The notes under the pieces are model-generated. The model did not search any database and was not told the DNA's origin. It saw only the letters and a program-made list of their open reading frames with translations. Of a DNA stretch of 7,415 nucleotides, positions 1 through 5,871 are shown in pieces. Each line of letters begins with the position of its first letter. Within the stretch, counting starts at the first letter, position 1. A program made the translations under genes and the position numbers. The DNA comes from Candidatus Coatesiibacteriota bacterium (lineage in GTDB: Bacteria; RBG-13-66-14), in contig DAOVLG010000073.1 in the NCBI GenBank assembly GCA_030631385.1, forward strand, positions 1 through 7,415. Direction: 5' to 3'.

Positions 1-208
1 GTTCCTGGTCTCCCGGGGCGACGAGCTGTGGCGGACCAAGTCGGGTGAGACCTTTCACCGGCGCCGGCTCCTGCTCTGGGCCGACGAGAGCGGCCTCGGC
101 GCGCGGGACCTGGCGCGGCTCAACTACCAGTTGACCGATGGAACGGTGGTCTTCTGGGTCCTTTTTAACGCCGCCGACGGTTCGATCCTCGAGGACGGCG
201 TTGAATAA
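1..208 (+). CDS. C-terminal end of an unidentified protein (5' truncated by window)
   Basis: An open frame runs in from the left edge (first full codon at position 2) and ends at TAA 206-208, giving 68 visible residues. Codon choice is GC-rich and consistent with the genome background, unlike the competing ORFs here. The fragment alternates hydrophobic and polar residues, with a tail rich in strand formers (residues such as TVVFWVLF) ending in an acidic EDGVE. This suggests a beta-rich or mixed domain edge rather than a membrane anchor. I do not recognise the family. It is the only plus-strand gene in the window, and all later genes are on the opposite strand, so the two transcripts converge in 209-654. 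The start and the rest of the protein lie outside the window. Confidence 0.6.
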   Translation, partial: FLVSRGDELWRTKSGETFHRRRLLLWADESGLGARDLARLNYQLTDGTVVFWVLFNAADGSILEDGVE

Positions 209-210
209 CA

Positions 211-232
211 GATCCCGACGACGCGTCGGATC
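211..232 (+). terminator. Hairpin just after the stop codon, possible terminator without U-tract
   Basis: The arms GATCCCGACG and CGTCGGATC can pair over nine base pairs with one bulged C and an ACG loop, starting two bases after the TAA at 206-208. The sequence after it is not T-rich, so it is not a classical intrinsic terminator. It may instead protect the 3' end or be chance. Low confidence. Confidence 0.25.
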
Positions 233-387
233 CCGGTTCCGCGGGGTCGAGATTTATCAACTACAAAACCTCCCTCGCGGCGCAGCCAAAATGCAGGGCG
301 GGGTCTTAAGCACCACACCGCCGATTTAACTCCGCTTCTACCTGGCGGGTCGTATGCTCCTCCCCAGAGGGGCGAGGGATTAAGGCC

Positions 388-414
388 GGGCCGACCTGAA
401 GGTCGGCCCCTACG
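388..414 (+). repeat. Extragenic palindrome with CCCCTACG tail
   Basis: The arms GGGCCGACC (388-396) and GGTCGGCCC (401-409) pair perfectly around TGAA, and the hairpin runs into CCCCTACG. The 14-nt string GGTCGGCCCCTACG (401-414) recurs exactly at 493-506. A different stem ending in the same CCCCTAC tail occurs at 2495-2520. This looks like an interspersed REP-like family in which the tail is fixed and the stem varies. Confidence 0.7.
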
Positions 415-421
415 TATAGGA

Positions 422-506
422 TGCGCTCGCGGGGATGATACACGAATTAAGTAAACCCCTCCTCGCGGGTCTGCGATCCAACGCGCTGCGTTGGTCGGCC
501 CCTACG
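422..506 (-). repeat. Inverted copy of the ~106-nt repeat unit with the 17-nt hairpin
   Basis: Read on the minus strand, this holds the hairpin CCAACGCAGCGCGTTGG (478-494) followed by GATCGCAG, an ACCCGCGAGG box and, about 40 bases on, a CCGCGAGCGC box. The order matches the plus-strand array at 2010-2290. The module before the hairpin differs: the plus-strand copies have AAGACAAGGGGTTTCAA, while here it is CGTAGGGGCCGA. Together with the array, this copy flanks ribD in inverted orientation. Confidence 0.7.
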
Positions 507-614
507 TTTTGGTTTTCGATGTATGAACATATGGGGGACCTCTGCGCAATAAATACAGCACTACAACCTGTCCACGTTGGATGATAATCGGTAATCTTTA
601 CTGCCCATTAAAAT

Positions 615-635
615 AAACCCCGCCGGGCGGGGTTT
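615..635 (-). terminator. Intrinsic terminator of ribD
   Basis: A 10-bp GC-rich inverted repeat (arms AAACCCCGCC and GGCGGGGTTT) sits 19 bases past the ribD stop. On the minus strand it runs directly into a T-rich tract (TTTATTTT), the standard Rho-independent layout. The plus-strand side is also fairly T-rich, so it may work in both directions and also stop transcripts from the left-hand gene. Confidence 0.8.
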
Positions 636-654
636 CGTTTTACTATCAGACGGG

Positions 655-1800
655 CTATTCGGACAGGGTCACGTCCCCGTTCGTCGTGTAGCCCCGGCGG
701 ACCCTGCCCCGGATCATCAGGTCGTCGCCCACCTGTTCGTGGGTCACGTCCACCAGCCGGTGGGCGTCTATCATGTGTTCGATGCCCCGGCCGCCGACCG
801 GTCCGGGAGCATCCTTGCCGCCGATGATGACCGGGGCGACAAAGACGACCACCTCGTCCACCAGCCCGGCCTCGAAGAGGCTTCCGGCCACGCCGCCGCC
901 GCCTTCAACCAGGACGCTGACGATATCCAGCTCGGCCAGCCTTCTCATCAGCCTCGTCATATCCACCCTCACCGGGCTGCCCTGGATCACCTCGACGCGC
1001 GCGCCGACATCCTCCAGCGAGGTTATCCGCGAGAGGCTCGCCTTGGGTGACACGGCGACGATGGTGCGCGGGTCCTCGGTGATGGTGCGGCCCCGGGTCG
1101 GCATGCGCGCCTTCGAGTCCACGATCACCTTCTGCGGGTGGCGGACGTCGGGGAACCTAACGCGCACGTTCAGCCGCGGGTCGTCCGCCAGCACCGTGCC
1201 GATGCCGATCATCACGGCGTCGGCGTAGTTGCGGAAGTGGTGCACCATCCGCCGCGCCTCGACCCCGGTCACCCAGCGGCTCTCGCCGGTGGCGGTGGCG
1301 ATCTTGCCGTCCAGGCTCACCGCCATCTTCACCGTAGTACAGGGCAGTCCCTGGGTGATGAACTTGATGTAGGGTCCGTTGAGCTTCCGCGCCTTTTTTT
1401 TCAACAGGCCCGCCTCGGCCTTGATCCCCGCGCCGCGCAGGGCGTCAAGACCACCGCCGTTCACCTTGGGGTTGGGGTCCTCCATGGCGGCGACGACCCG
1501 CTTGATTTCGGCCCTGACTATCGTATCCACGCAGGGCGGGGTGCGGCCGGTATGACTGCAAGGCTCCAGGTTGGTATAGAGGGTTGCGCCCTTCGCCTCT
1601 CCGCCCGCGTCCCGGAGCGCCTCCACCTCGGCGTGGGGCTCACCGGCGCGCCGGTGGTAGCCCTCGCCGACGACCTCGCCGTCTCGAACAACCACCGCGC
1701 CCACCAGGGGGTTGGGCGAGGTGCGGCCGTAGGCCTTGGCGGCGAGCTCCAGGGCCCGCTCCATGTGACGCCGGTCCTTTGCCGTAAATCTTCTGGGCAT
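655..1800 (-). CDS. ribD: Bifunctional riboflavin biosynthesis protein RibD (deaminase/reductase)
   Basis: This 381-residue protein has the full RibD architecture and usual length. The N-terminal cytidine-deaminase-like domain (about 8-130) carries HAEVEAL (zinc ligand His56, proton shuttle Glu58) and the PCSHTGRTPPC loop (zinc ligands Cys81 and Cys90), which deaminate the pyrimidinone intermediate derived from GTP. The C-terminal reductase domain (about 153-367) carries SLDGKIA (162-168), GESRWVTG, the GTVLADDPRLNVR stretch and LVEGGGG (297-303), and reduces the ribosyl side chain with NADPH. All key residues are present, so it should be active in the cytoplasm. The ATG at 1800 has only a weak purine tract (AAGAAAA) before it. 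No ribE, ribBA or ribH is adjacent, and no FMN riboswitch consensus is visible upstream. A run of eight T (1394-1401), encoding the KKK stretch, leaves the frame intact. The stop is TAG, followed by a clear terminator. Confidence 0.96.
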   Translation of the reverse strand: MPRRFTAKDRRHMERALELAAKAYGRTSPNPLVGAVVVRDGEVVGEGYHRRAGEPHAEVEALRDAGGEAKGATLYTNLEPCSHTGRTPPCVDTIVRAEIKRVVAAMEDPNPKVNGGGLDALRGAGIKAEAGLLKKKARKLNGPYIKFITQGLPCTTVKMAVSLDGKIATATGESRWVTGVEARRMVHHFRNYADAVMIGIGTVLADDPRLNVRVRFPDVRHPQKVIVDSKARMPTRGRTITEDPRTIVAVSPKASLSRITSLEDVGARVEVIQGSPVRVDMTRLMRRLAELDIVSVLVEGGGGVAGSLFEAGLVDEVVVFVAPVIIGGKDAPGPVGGRGIEHMIDAHRLVDVTHEQVGDDLMIRGRVRRGYTTNGDVTLSE

Positions 1801-1869
1801 TTTTCTTAAAAAAACGATTGGTGTACGGACGGGGGCAGAGGATACCAGTTACACCAGCCACCGTCAAGG

Positions 1870-1922
1870 GCAGCACCGGGTGCTGCACCAACGCAGCGCG
1901 TTGGACCAGCGCAGGGCGCTGG
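1870..1922. repeat. Three perfect 7-3-7 hairpins in exact 18-nt register
   Basis: Three consecutive 17-nt palindromes lie at 1870-1886, 1888-1904 and 1906-1922, each separated by a single A. Each has a 7-bp perfect stem and a 3-nt loop: arm GCAGCAC with loop CGG, arm CCAACGC with loop AGC, and arm CCAGCGC with loop AGG. The stems differ at three of the seven arm positions, and every change is matched on the other arm. The middle hairpin is identical to the one in the 106-nt array. The block lies 70-122 bases upstream of the ribD start and could form part of its 5' leader. Confidence 0.85.
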
Positions 1923-2009
1923 ACCCCAGCTTCGCGATATAAGTCTTTTGTAATTTGTAAATTTGTCTCCGCGTTCCACCGCTCCTGTTGGTCGCTCGCG
2001 TTATTCACC

Positions 2010-2290
2010 AAGACAAGGGGTTTTAACCAACGCAGCGCGTTGGATCGCAGCCACGCGGAGTCACGTTTCCTCAATTGATAAACCCTTCCCGCGAGCGGTA
2101 CTCTTACAACACACTAAAGACAAGGGGTTTCAACCAACGCAGCGCGTTGGATCGCTGCTCCGCGAGGGGAGTTTATTATCGCTCGAATGCATTCTCCGCG
2201 AGCGCCACTCTCCTTTCACGCCAAGACAAGGGGTTTCAACCAACGCAGCGCGTTGGATCGCAGTTCCGCGAGGAAAGCCCTCAGTTATCC
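2010..2290 (+). repeat. ~106-nt tandem repeat array with an invariant hairpin core
   Basis: A 39-nt core starts at 2010, 2117 and 2223 (spacings of 107 and 106). It consists of AAGACAAGGGGTTT(C/T)AACC running into the 17-nt hairpin CCAACGCAGCGCGTTGG (2027-2043, 2134-2150, 2240-2256) and then ATCGC. The three cores differ only at 2024. Downstream, a CCGCGAGG-like box is conserved in units two and three. Before the next core, a CGCGAGCG-plus-ACTC motif is shared by units one and two, while the sequence between is divergent. These are degenerate tandem copies of one unit. The third copy decays after about 2280. Confidence 0.8.
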
Positions 2291-2333
2291 ATCATCGGTT
2301 TCCAGGAACGAAACCGTTAATACGTAGCGCGGT

Positions 2334-2441
2334 CCCTCTGTGGGCCGCCCTTTATTAAGGCGGGGCGATGTAGGGTTGCCCCTCTGTGGGCCGCCCTTTA
2401 TTAAGGCGGGGCGATGTAGGGTCGCCCCTCTGCGGGCGACC
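2334..2441. repeat. 46-nt tandem repeat, about 2.4 copies
   Basis: Copies begin at 2334, 2380 and 2426, an exact 46-nt period. The first 43 nt (2334-2376 and 2380-2422) are identical in the two full copies. Each contains a CCGCC/GGCGG stem around a TTTATTAA loop. The third, partial copy ends in an 8-bp hairpin with arms GGTCGCCC (2420-2427) and GGGCGACC (2434-2441). On the minus strand this hairpin is followed by CTAC, linking it to the CCCCTAC-tailed palindromes. Confidence 0.8.
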
Positions 2442-2494
2442 GCGTGAATAAATCGGCGGAGCGTAGAAGCCCCGCGCTACGGTTGGTATAGAAC

Positions 2495-2520
2495 GGGCGG
2501 GTGTGGACCCCCGCCCCTAC
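2495..2520 (+). repeat. Palindrome with CCCCTAC tail (third stem type)
   Basis: The arms GGGCGGG (2495-2501) and CCCGCCC (2510-2516) pair around an eight-base loop, and the hairpin runs into CCCCTAC (2514-2520). It has the same tail as 388-414 and 493-506 but a different stem. Confidence 0.6.
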
Positions 2521-2526
2521 AATGAA

Positions 2527-2548
2527 ACAAGGGGTTAAAACCCCTTGT
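2527..2548 (-). terminator. Perfect palindrome, possible terminator of the secreted-protein gene
   Basis: The ten-base arms ACAAGGGGTT (2527-2536) and AACCCCTTGT (2539-2548) are perfectly complementary. The palindrome lies about 70 bases past the stop of the 2619-3221 gene. On the minus strand only a short T-rich stretch follows (TTTCATT), so termination is plausible but not certain. The same word AGACAAGGGGTTTTAACC opens repeat unit one at 2011, so this may instead be a closed form of that repeat module. Confidence 0.45.
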
Positions 2549-2618
2549 CTTATCGTTCAATGCGAACTTTTCACGTAGTGGCCGACCGACCGGCCCGTTT
2601 TATTGATTGCCGAGGAAT

Positions 2619-3221
2619 CTAGTGATAGGTCGCCTTTATCTCGCCCCAGGAGGTTTCTTCGACGGAGGAGCCCCAGTTGCCATTTACGACGAAGAAGGCG
2701 TTGAGAAAGACGTTTTCAAAGCCATCACCCGTGTCGTGGTGTAGGTTTCCGTCGTAGTAACCGTCGACCAACCAATTGAAGTAAGTCAATTCTTCTTGAT
2801 ATATTTCTAGCCAGTAATTTATATCTTGAGATATAACAAAGTAATCGTCTGCATCTATCAAAATATCACAATGAAGAATCGGGTCACTTGAGTGAGGATC
2901 TTGATAACCTGTATCGGTAAATGTTACATCATTGGTAAAAGCCGACCAGATTGAATTTCCAGGATGACCGTTATCATCTTCGTATATTGTAAGTGTGAAG
3001 TCGTAATCTATACCAGCAGCAAAAACACACCAGCATTCAAATCCCTTAATTGTAGCATCAGCAGTAACTTGGAAATCATCTGCGGCATGATAGTCTTCAC
3101 ATGAGCCGACAGCATCCAAATCCTCATGGTAGAAGAACTCGTACTCCCAAAGCACGTCCAAATCGCCGCCAAGGGCGGTGAATGGCAGGAACAGAAGCAG
3201 GATTATCGCTGCGCAGCGCAT
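2619..3221 (-). CDS. Small secreted beta-rich protein of unknown function
   Basis: This 200-residue protein has a typical signal peptide: positive Arg2, a hydrophobic core IILLLFLPF, and likely cleavage near Gly18/Gly19. The mature part is acidic and rich in aromatics and strand formers. It has an ADDF motif (47-50), a TLTIYEDDNGHPGNSIW stretch (76-92) and alternating strands to the end. This ADDF, then IYEDDxGxPG, layout resembles secreted beta-sandwich proteins that I associate with Planctomycetes- and FCB-type genomes. That is a resemblance only, and no function is known to me. It has no lipobox and no obvious sorting domain. An in-frame TGA just upstream leaves ATG 3221 as the only sensible start, with a weak GGGG element before it. 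The middle of the gene is AT-rich (23 of 60 bases are G or C at 2881-2940), while both ends match the GC-rich background. It has its own probable promoter and follows the barrel gene's terminator, so it is likely monocistronic. Confidence 0.8.
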   Translation of the reverse strand: MRCAAIILLLFLPFTALGGDLDVLWEYEFFYHEDLDAVGSCEDYHAADDFQVTADATIKGFECWCVFAAGIDYDFTLTIYEDDNGHPGNSIWSAFTNDVTFTDTGYQDPHSSDPILHCDILIDADDYFVISQDINYWLEIYQEELTYFNWLVDGYYDGNLHHDTGDGFENVFLNAFFVVNGNWGSSVEETSWGEIKATYH

Positions 3222-3254
3222 GGCGGACCCCGATTCGCCTGAACCTCACTTACC

Positions 3255-3282
3255 AATATACACTCACTGCGGAAAAAAGCAA
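3255..3282 (-). promoter_or_regulatory. Sigma70-like promoter for the secreted-protein gene
   Basis: On the minus strand, TTGCTT (3277-3282) is followed after 16 bases by TATATT (3255-3260), about 33 bases before the ATG at 3221. It lies between the upstream gene's terminator and this start, where a promoter is expected. The match is by eye and the sigma-factor preference of this organism is unknown. Confidence 0.4.
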
Positions 3283-3290
3283 GCGCTAAA

Positions 3291-3312
3291 AACGGATCCT
3301 GCGGGATCCGTT
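3291..3312 (-). terminator. Intrinsic terminator of the lipoprotein/barrel pair
   Basis: The nine-base arms AACGGATCC (3291-3299) and GGATCCGTT (3304-3312) pair perfectly around a 4-nt loop. On the minus strand the stem runs into TTTTTAGC. It begins 26 bases past the barrel gene's stop at 3339-3341, a textbook position. The plus-strand side (CTTTTACGG) is weaker. Confidence 0.85.
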
Positions 3313-3338
3313 CTTTTACGGTACGGCTTTCTACCGCG

Positions 3339-4511
3339 CTACCACCAGTTGTCCGAGCCGTTGAAGCTGACGGCGATGCGGAATATCTCCTCCTCGAGGC
3401 CGTTCTCGCCAAAACTCCCCCGGAGGGCGTACTGGAAGGCGACGTCAATCGAGCTTTCGTCGGAGTCGCCGAAGAACATGCCGGTGCCGACGGTGACGCC
3501 GATCTCGCTGAAGCCGGTTCCCCGGGGCGAGTCGTACAGAGTCTCGTAGTAGCCGCCGACACGCCAGGGCATGCGCCAGAGGAAGAAGTCGGTGTAGCGC
3601 CGGCTGGGAACTATCTCGATCCCGGCGCCCACGTGCAATGAATCCTCGTAGCCCAGCTCCACGCCGCCCACGGCGAAGCCGCTCCAGAGCTCGTAGCGGA
3701 AATCGCCGACCACCGACAGGGCTTGGCTGGGCTGCCAGCCGACTCCCAGGCCGAGGTTCACCGGGAAATCGAAGGTCGTGTCCTCCCGGTCAACCTCGCC
3801 GAAGGTGGACTCGGTAATTTTCGTCACGTCGCCCAGGACCGGGTACTCGAAATAGGCGCCGAGGTTCACGCCGCCGATTCTCGCGTTCACGCCCAGGGCC
3901 AGGGCCAGGCCCATGATCTCGGTCACCAGGCGGTCCTCGGTGTCGGTGTAGTCCTCGTCGTCGAACTCGGTGCGCCAGATTTCCACCGGCGAGCCGATGA
4001 GTCCGCTGGCGCGGAAGCCGAAGCCCAGCGTTTCGCTGGGGGCCCAGGCCAGGGCCAGGTTGGCGGCGCTGACCGCACCCCGCCCCTCGACCCAGGCGGT
4101 GCCCACCTCCTCATCCCCATCGAGGAGAGGCTCGGAGTAGAGGAAGCGCCAGCTCTGGCGCTCCTGCCACCCGGCGCCAACGGCTAAGCGTGCGGGCAGG
4201 TCGAAGACGAACTGGATGTTGGGCAGGTCGTAGGACTCGTAGACGCTCCTCCCCGCCGCTACCCGGTAGAGGTTGTTCTCCCACAGCGAGGTGAGGGTGA
4301 GGGTGGAGTACTCCCGTCCGGCGATCGAGGCCGGGTTCAACAGCGACAGGTTCCCCGAATCCCACAGGCCCAGGACGGTGTTTCCCAGGGCCATGCCGCG
4401 GGCGTCGGCGGGCGTGACGGGCTCGCCGGGCCGCCCCTGGGCGTAGAGCGAGTAACCCAGGGCCAGGCCGGGTATTAAGATAATAACGAAGAGCGCTCGG
4501 TGCAGGTTCAT
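3339..4511 (-). CDS. Outer-membrane beta-barrel protein, PorV/FadL-like
   Basis: This 390-residue protein has a signal peptide (about 1-25, core ALFVIILIPGLAL). The mature N-terminus has ARGMALGNTVLGL and a LLNPASIA motif (57-64), the pattern seen in PorV/FadL-type barrels and related outer-membrane proteins. The rest is a run of amphipathic strands with aromatic girdles and acidic turns (for example AVGAGWQERQSW, NLGLGVGWQPSQALSVVGDFRY). The C-terminal strand FRIAVSFNGSDNWW ends in aromatics, as BAM-dependent barrels often do. Its start lies one base past the stop of the lipoprotein gene (TAGCATG), and no Shine-Dalgarno stands within 15 bases, so translational coupling is likely. A substrate cannot be inferred: the FadL branch moves hydrophobic compounds and PorV serves type IX secretion, but no T9SS sorting domain occurs on the neighbours. 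The barrel class is well supported and the subfamily is tentative. Confidence 0.8.
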   Translation of the reverse strand: MNLHRALFVIILIPGLALGYSLYAQGRPGEPVTPADARGMALGNTVLGLWDSGNLSLLNPASIAGREYSTLTLTSLWENNLYRVAAGRSVYESYDLPNIQFVFDLPARLAVGAGWQERQSWRFLYSEPLLDGDEEVGTAWVEGRGAVSAANLALAWAPSETLGFGFRASGLIGSPVEIWRTEFDDEDYTDTEDRLVTEIMGLALALGVNARIGGVNLGAYFEYPVLGDVTKITESTFGEVDREDTTFDFPVNLGLGVGWQPSQALSVVGDFRYELWSGFAVGGVELGYEDSLHVGAGIEIVPSRRYTDFFLWRMPWRVGGYYETLYDSPRGTGFSEIGVTVGTGMFFGDSDESSIDVAFQYALRGSFGENGLEEEIFRIAVSFNGSDNWW

Positions 4512-4512
4512 G

Positions 4513-5802
4513 CTATTCAGGGGTGGTCACCCTCTCCTCGGGTTCCTCGTCGTACCAGTGCTCCGGGGGGAGGGTGTACTTTATGACCAGTCGCGGCAGG
4601 CGGTCGTCGTCGGCCTCCTCGGTCCAGAACCAGACGGGGTCCTGGTAGCCCCTCTCCTGGTTTATCTTGAGCACGAGGCCGTGCTGATCCTCAGTACCCG
4701 TAATCCAGTCCTGGATGATCGAGGTGACGTTTATCTTCGCGTAGCCGGGGGGGGCCGGTTCCAGATCCCCCGTCACCTTGGTGTCGGAGAGCTCCAGCCG
4801 CCGCAGGTCCCCCTGGGTGTCGTCCTCGGCGAAGTCGTCCTCGAGGGGTTGGGCGGCGACGGTGATCCCGGCGTCGCGGCCGGGGAAGCTCGCGTAGAGC
4901 TCCAGCTCGGCCAGGTTCACCGTGGCGTCGGAGGGCAGCCGGGAGAGATCGAAGTCGAAGACCAGGCGGCCACCCGTGCCGAAGGCCGCGGACAACGGTA
5001 ATGCGGAACTCGACCCGTAAACGAGCGGGTCGGGCTGGGACTCATCGTCCGCGATGGTGATGTCCTGCCAGGCCTCCAGCCGGTGCTCCTTCTTCTCCCC
5101 GCTCGAGGATTCCCAGGTGACCACCAGGTGGGGGCGGTTGTTGGAGTTGTCTATGTCGTCGGAGTAGAACTCCTTGACGACGTCGGCGGTGTCCTCGTCC
5201 TGGGCCATCAAAAGGAGGCCGTACTCGGCGTCCGGGTCCTCCAGCCAGTAGGAGACGAGGGAGGTCACGTCGAAGCTGTGGATCTCGCCGTAGCCCGAGG
5301 GCGGGTCGTCGAGGATGAAGGAGCCGAAGGGAGAGCCGTAATCCGCGCCGGGATCGTCCCACTCGGAGTCATCGGTTCGTTTGAGCCAGGTGGTCTCCAC
5401 GTCCTCCCACTCGCTCAGGACCGCGCAAACGTCCACCACCAGTTCGCCCTGGGAGAAGGGGCGCCAGTTGGCGATGCCGGGGGCCTCAGTGTAGTAGTAC
5501 TCGACCCGGGCGCGGTAGAGGTTTTCCGCCGTCACGTCGTCGGGCAGGTCCTCGATCTTGAAGTCAATGAGGCAGCGGACGAGGGTGTCGTTCACCCGTC
5601 CCACCGCGACGGTGTTGCCGCCGTCGGTGTTGCCGTAGCCGTAGTAGCCGGTGTCCAGCCAGTCGGGGCCGGGCTCGATAACCAGGGTCTGAACCTGCTG
5701 GTCCGGCCGGTCGTTCAGTCCGCTCCCCAGGGGGTTGTCGGACTGGGGTTCGCAGCCGGCGAGGAGGAGCGCAGTTAAAACGACGGTGAGTGGATACCTC
5801 AT
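4513..5802 (-). CDS. Lipoprotein with two DNRLRE-type domains
   Basis: From the ATG at 5802 this is a 429-residue protein with the compact lipoprotein signal MRYPLTVVLTALLLAGC (lipidated Cys17). A GAGG element about ten bases upstream supports this start. An in-frame ATG at 5844 would add 14 polar residues before the signal and lacks a ribosome binding site. Two similar domains follow (about 39-230 and 242-411). Each has a beta-rich core, a strand read as ARVEYYY or LAELELY, then FDVTSLVSYWL or INVTSIIQDWI, a YGLLLMA or HGLVLKI strand, and a closing RPHLVVTW or LPRLVIKY strand. That order is characteristic of DNRLRE domains, found in surface proteins and next to carbohydrate-active modules. 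The ETTWLK segment matches the family's TW site. The tail is acidic (EEPEERVTTPE). No enzyme domain is present, so a binding or structural role with the adjacent barrel is the reasonable inference. Confidence 0.82.
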   Translation of the reverse strand: MRYPLTVVLTALLLAGCEPQSDNPLGSGLNDRPDQQVQTLVIEPGPDWLDTGYYGYGNTDGGNTVAVGRVNDTLVRCLIDFKIEDLPDDVTAENLYRARVEYYYTEAPGIANWRPFSQGELVVDVCAVLSEWEDVETTWLKRTDDSEWDDPGADYGSPFGSFILDDPPSGYGEIHSFDVTSLVSYWLEDPDAEYGLLLMAQDEDTADVVKEFYSDDIDNSNNRPHLVVTWESSSGEKKEHRLEAWQDITIADDESQPDPLVYGSSSALPLSAAFGTGGRLVFDFDLSRLPSDATVNLAELELYASFPGRDAGITVAAQPLEDDFAEDDTQGDLRRLELSDTKVTGDLEPAPPGYAKINVTSIIQDWITGTEDQHGLVLKINQERGYQDPVWFWTEEADDDRLPRLVIKYTLPPEHWYDEEPEERVTTPE

Positions 5803-5871
5803 TGGACGAGCCTCGGCGTGGTCGTTCTTTTTGTTGTTGATCATACTACTGTGTGGATTACCTTAATGTTC

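Larger units (their letters stand above)
209..654. other. Non-coding convergent intergenic region with repeat palindromes
   Basis: No ORF here has coding-like composition. The interval contains a stop-adjacent hairpin (211-232), a perfect palindrome with a CCCCTACG tail (388-414), an inverted copy of the repeat unit that is tandem at 2010-2290 (422-494, tail to 506), and the ribD terminator (615-635). I see nothing recognisable in 233-360 or 507-600. Confidence 0.6.
1801..2618. other. 818-nt non-coding, repeat-dense intergenic region
   Basis: Short ORFs cross this interval on both strands, but their products are translations of the repeats (the same peptide words recur in different frames), so none is annotated. 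From left to right it holds the ribD leader, three 17-nt hairpins in 18-nt register (1870-1922), a ~106-nt tandem array (2010-2290), a 46-nt tandem repeat (2334-2441), two closed palindromes (2495-2520 and 2527-2548) and the 3' flank of the secreted-protein gene. I see no tRNA, rRNA, transposase or integrase remnant. Confidence 0.7.

Noticed and set aside
1394..1401. Run of eight T in ribD as a frameshift or programmed slippage site
   Set aside because: The frame and conserved domains continue unbroken on both sides, so it simply encodes a lysine-rich linker (LLKKKARK).
1138..1809. Long plus-strand ORF opposite ribD
   Set aside because: It lies wholly antisense to a complete, motif-bearing ribD. 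Long antisense frames are expected at this GC content. The same reasoning removes the plus-strand ORFs over 3723-4187, 4510-5001, 5083-5778 and 6840-7277.
1801..1869. FMN riboswitch ahead of ribD
   Set aside because: None of the conserved RFN-element blocks is recognisable in the leader. The palindromes present are repeat-family elements.
1640..2074. Minus-strand ORF with hexapeptide-like repeats (VQRPAL, VQRAAL, VQHPVL)
   Set aside because: The hexapeptides are the translation of the 18-nt hairpin register, and the rest overlaps ribD in another frame.
2010..2290. CRISPR array, suggested by regularly spaced near-identical repeats
   Set aside because: There are only three units. The spacers of about 67 nt share conserved boxes with each other, the repeat continues into them, and no cas gene is present. 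A degenerate tandem repeat explains it better.
1818..2358. Plus-strand ORFs across the repeat region, up to 131 residues
   Set aside because: Their products are the repeat unit read in different frames (words like NQRSALDR and TQRVGS recur). No ribosome binding site or coding-like composition supports them.
2580..2595. GGCCG/CGGCC hairpin followed by CGTTTTATT as a plus-strand terminator
   Set aside because: The stem is only five base pairs and no plus-strand gene ends nearby. It is on the wrong side to serve the minus-strand gene at 2619.
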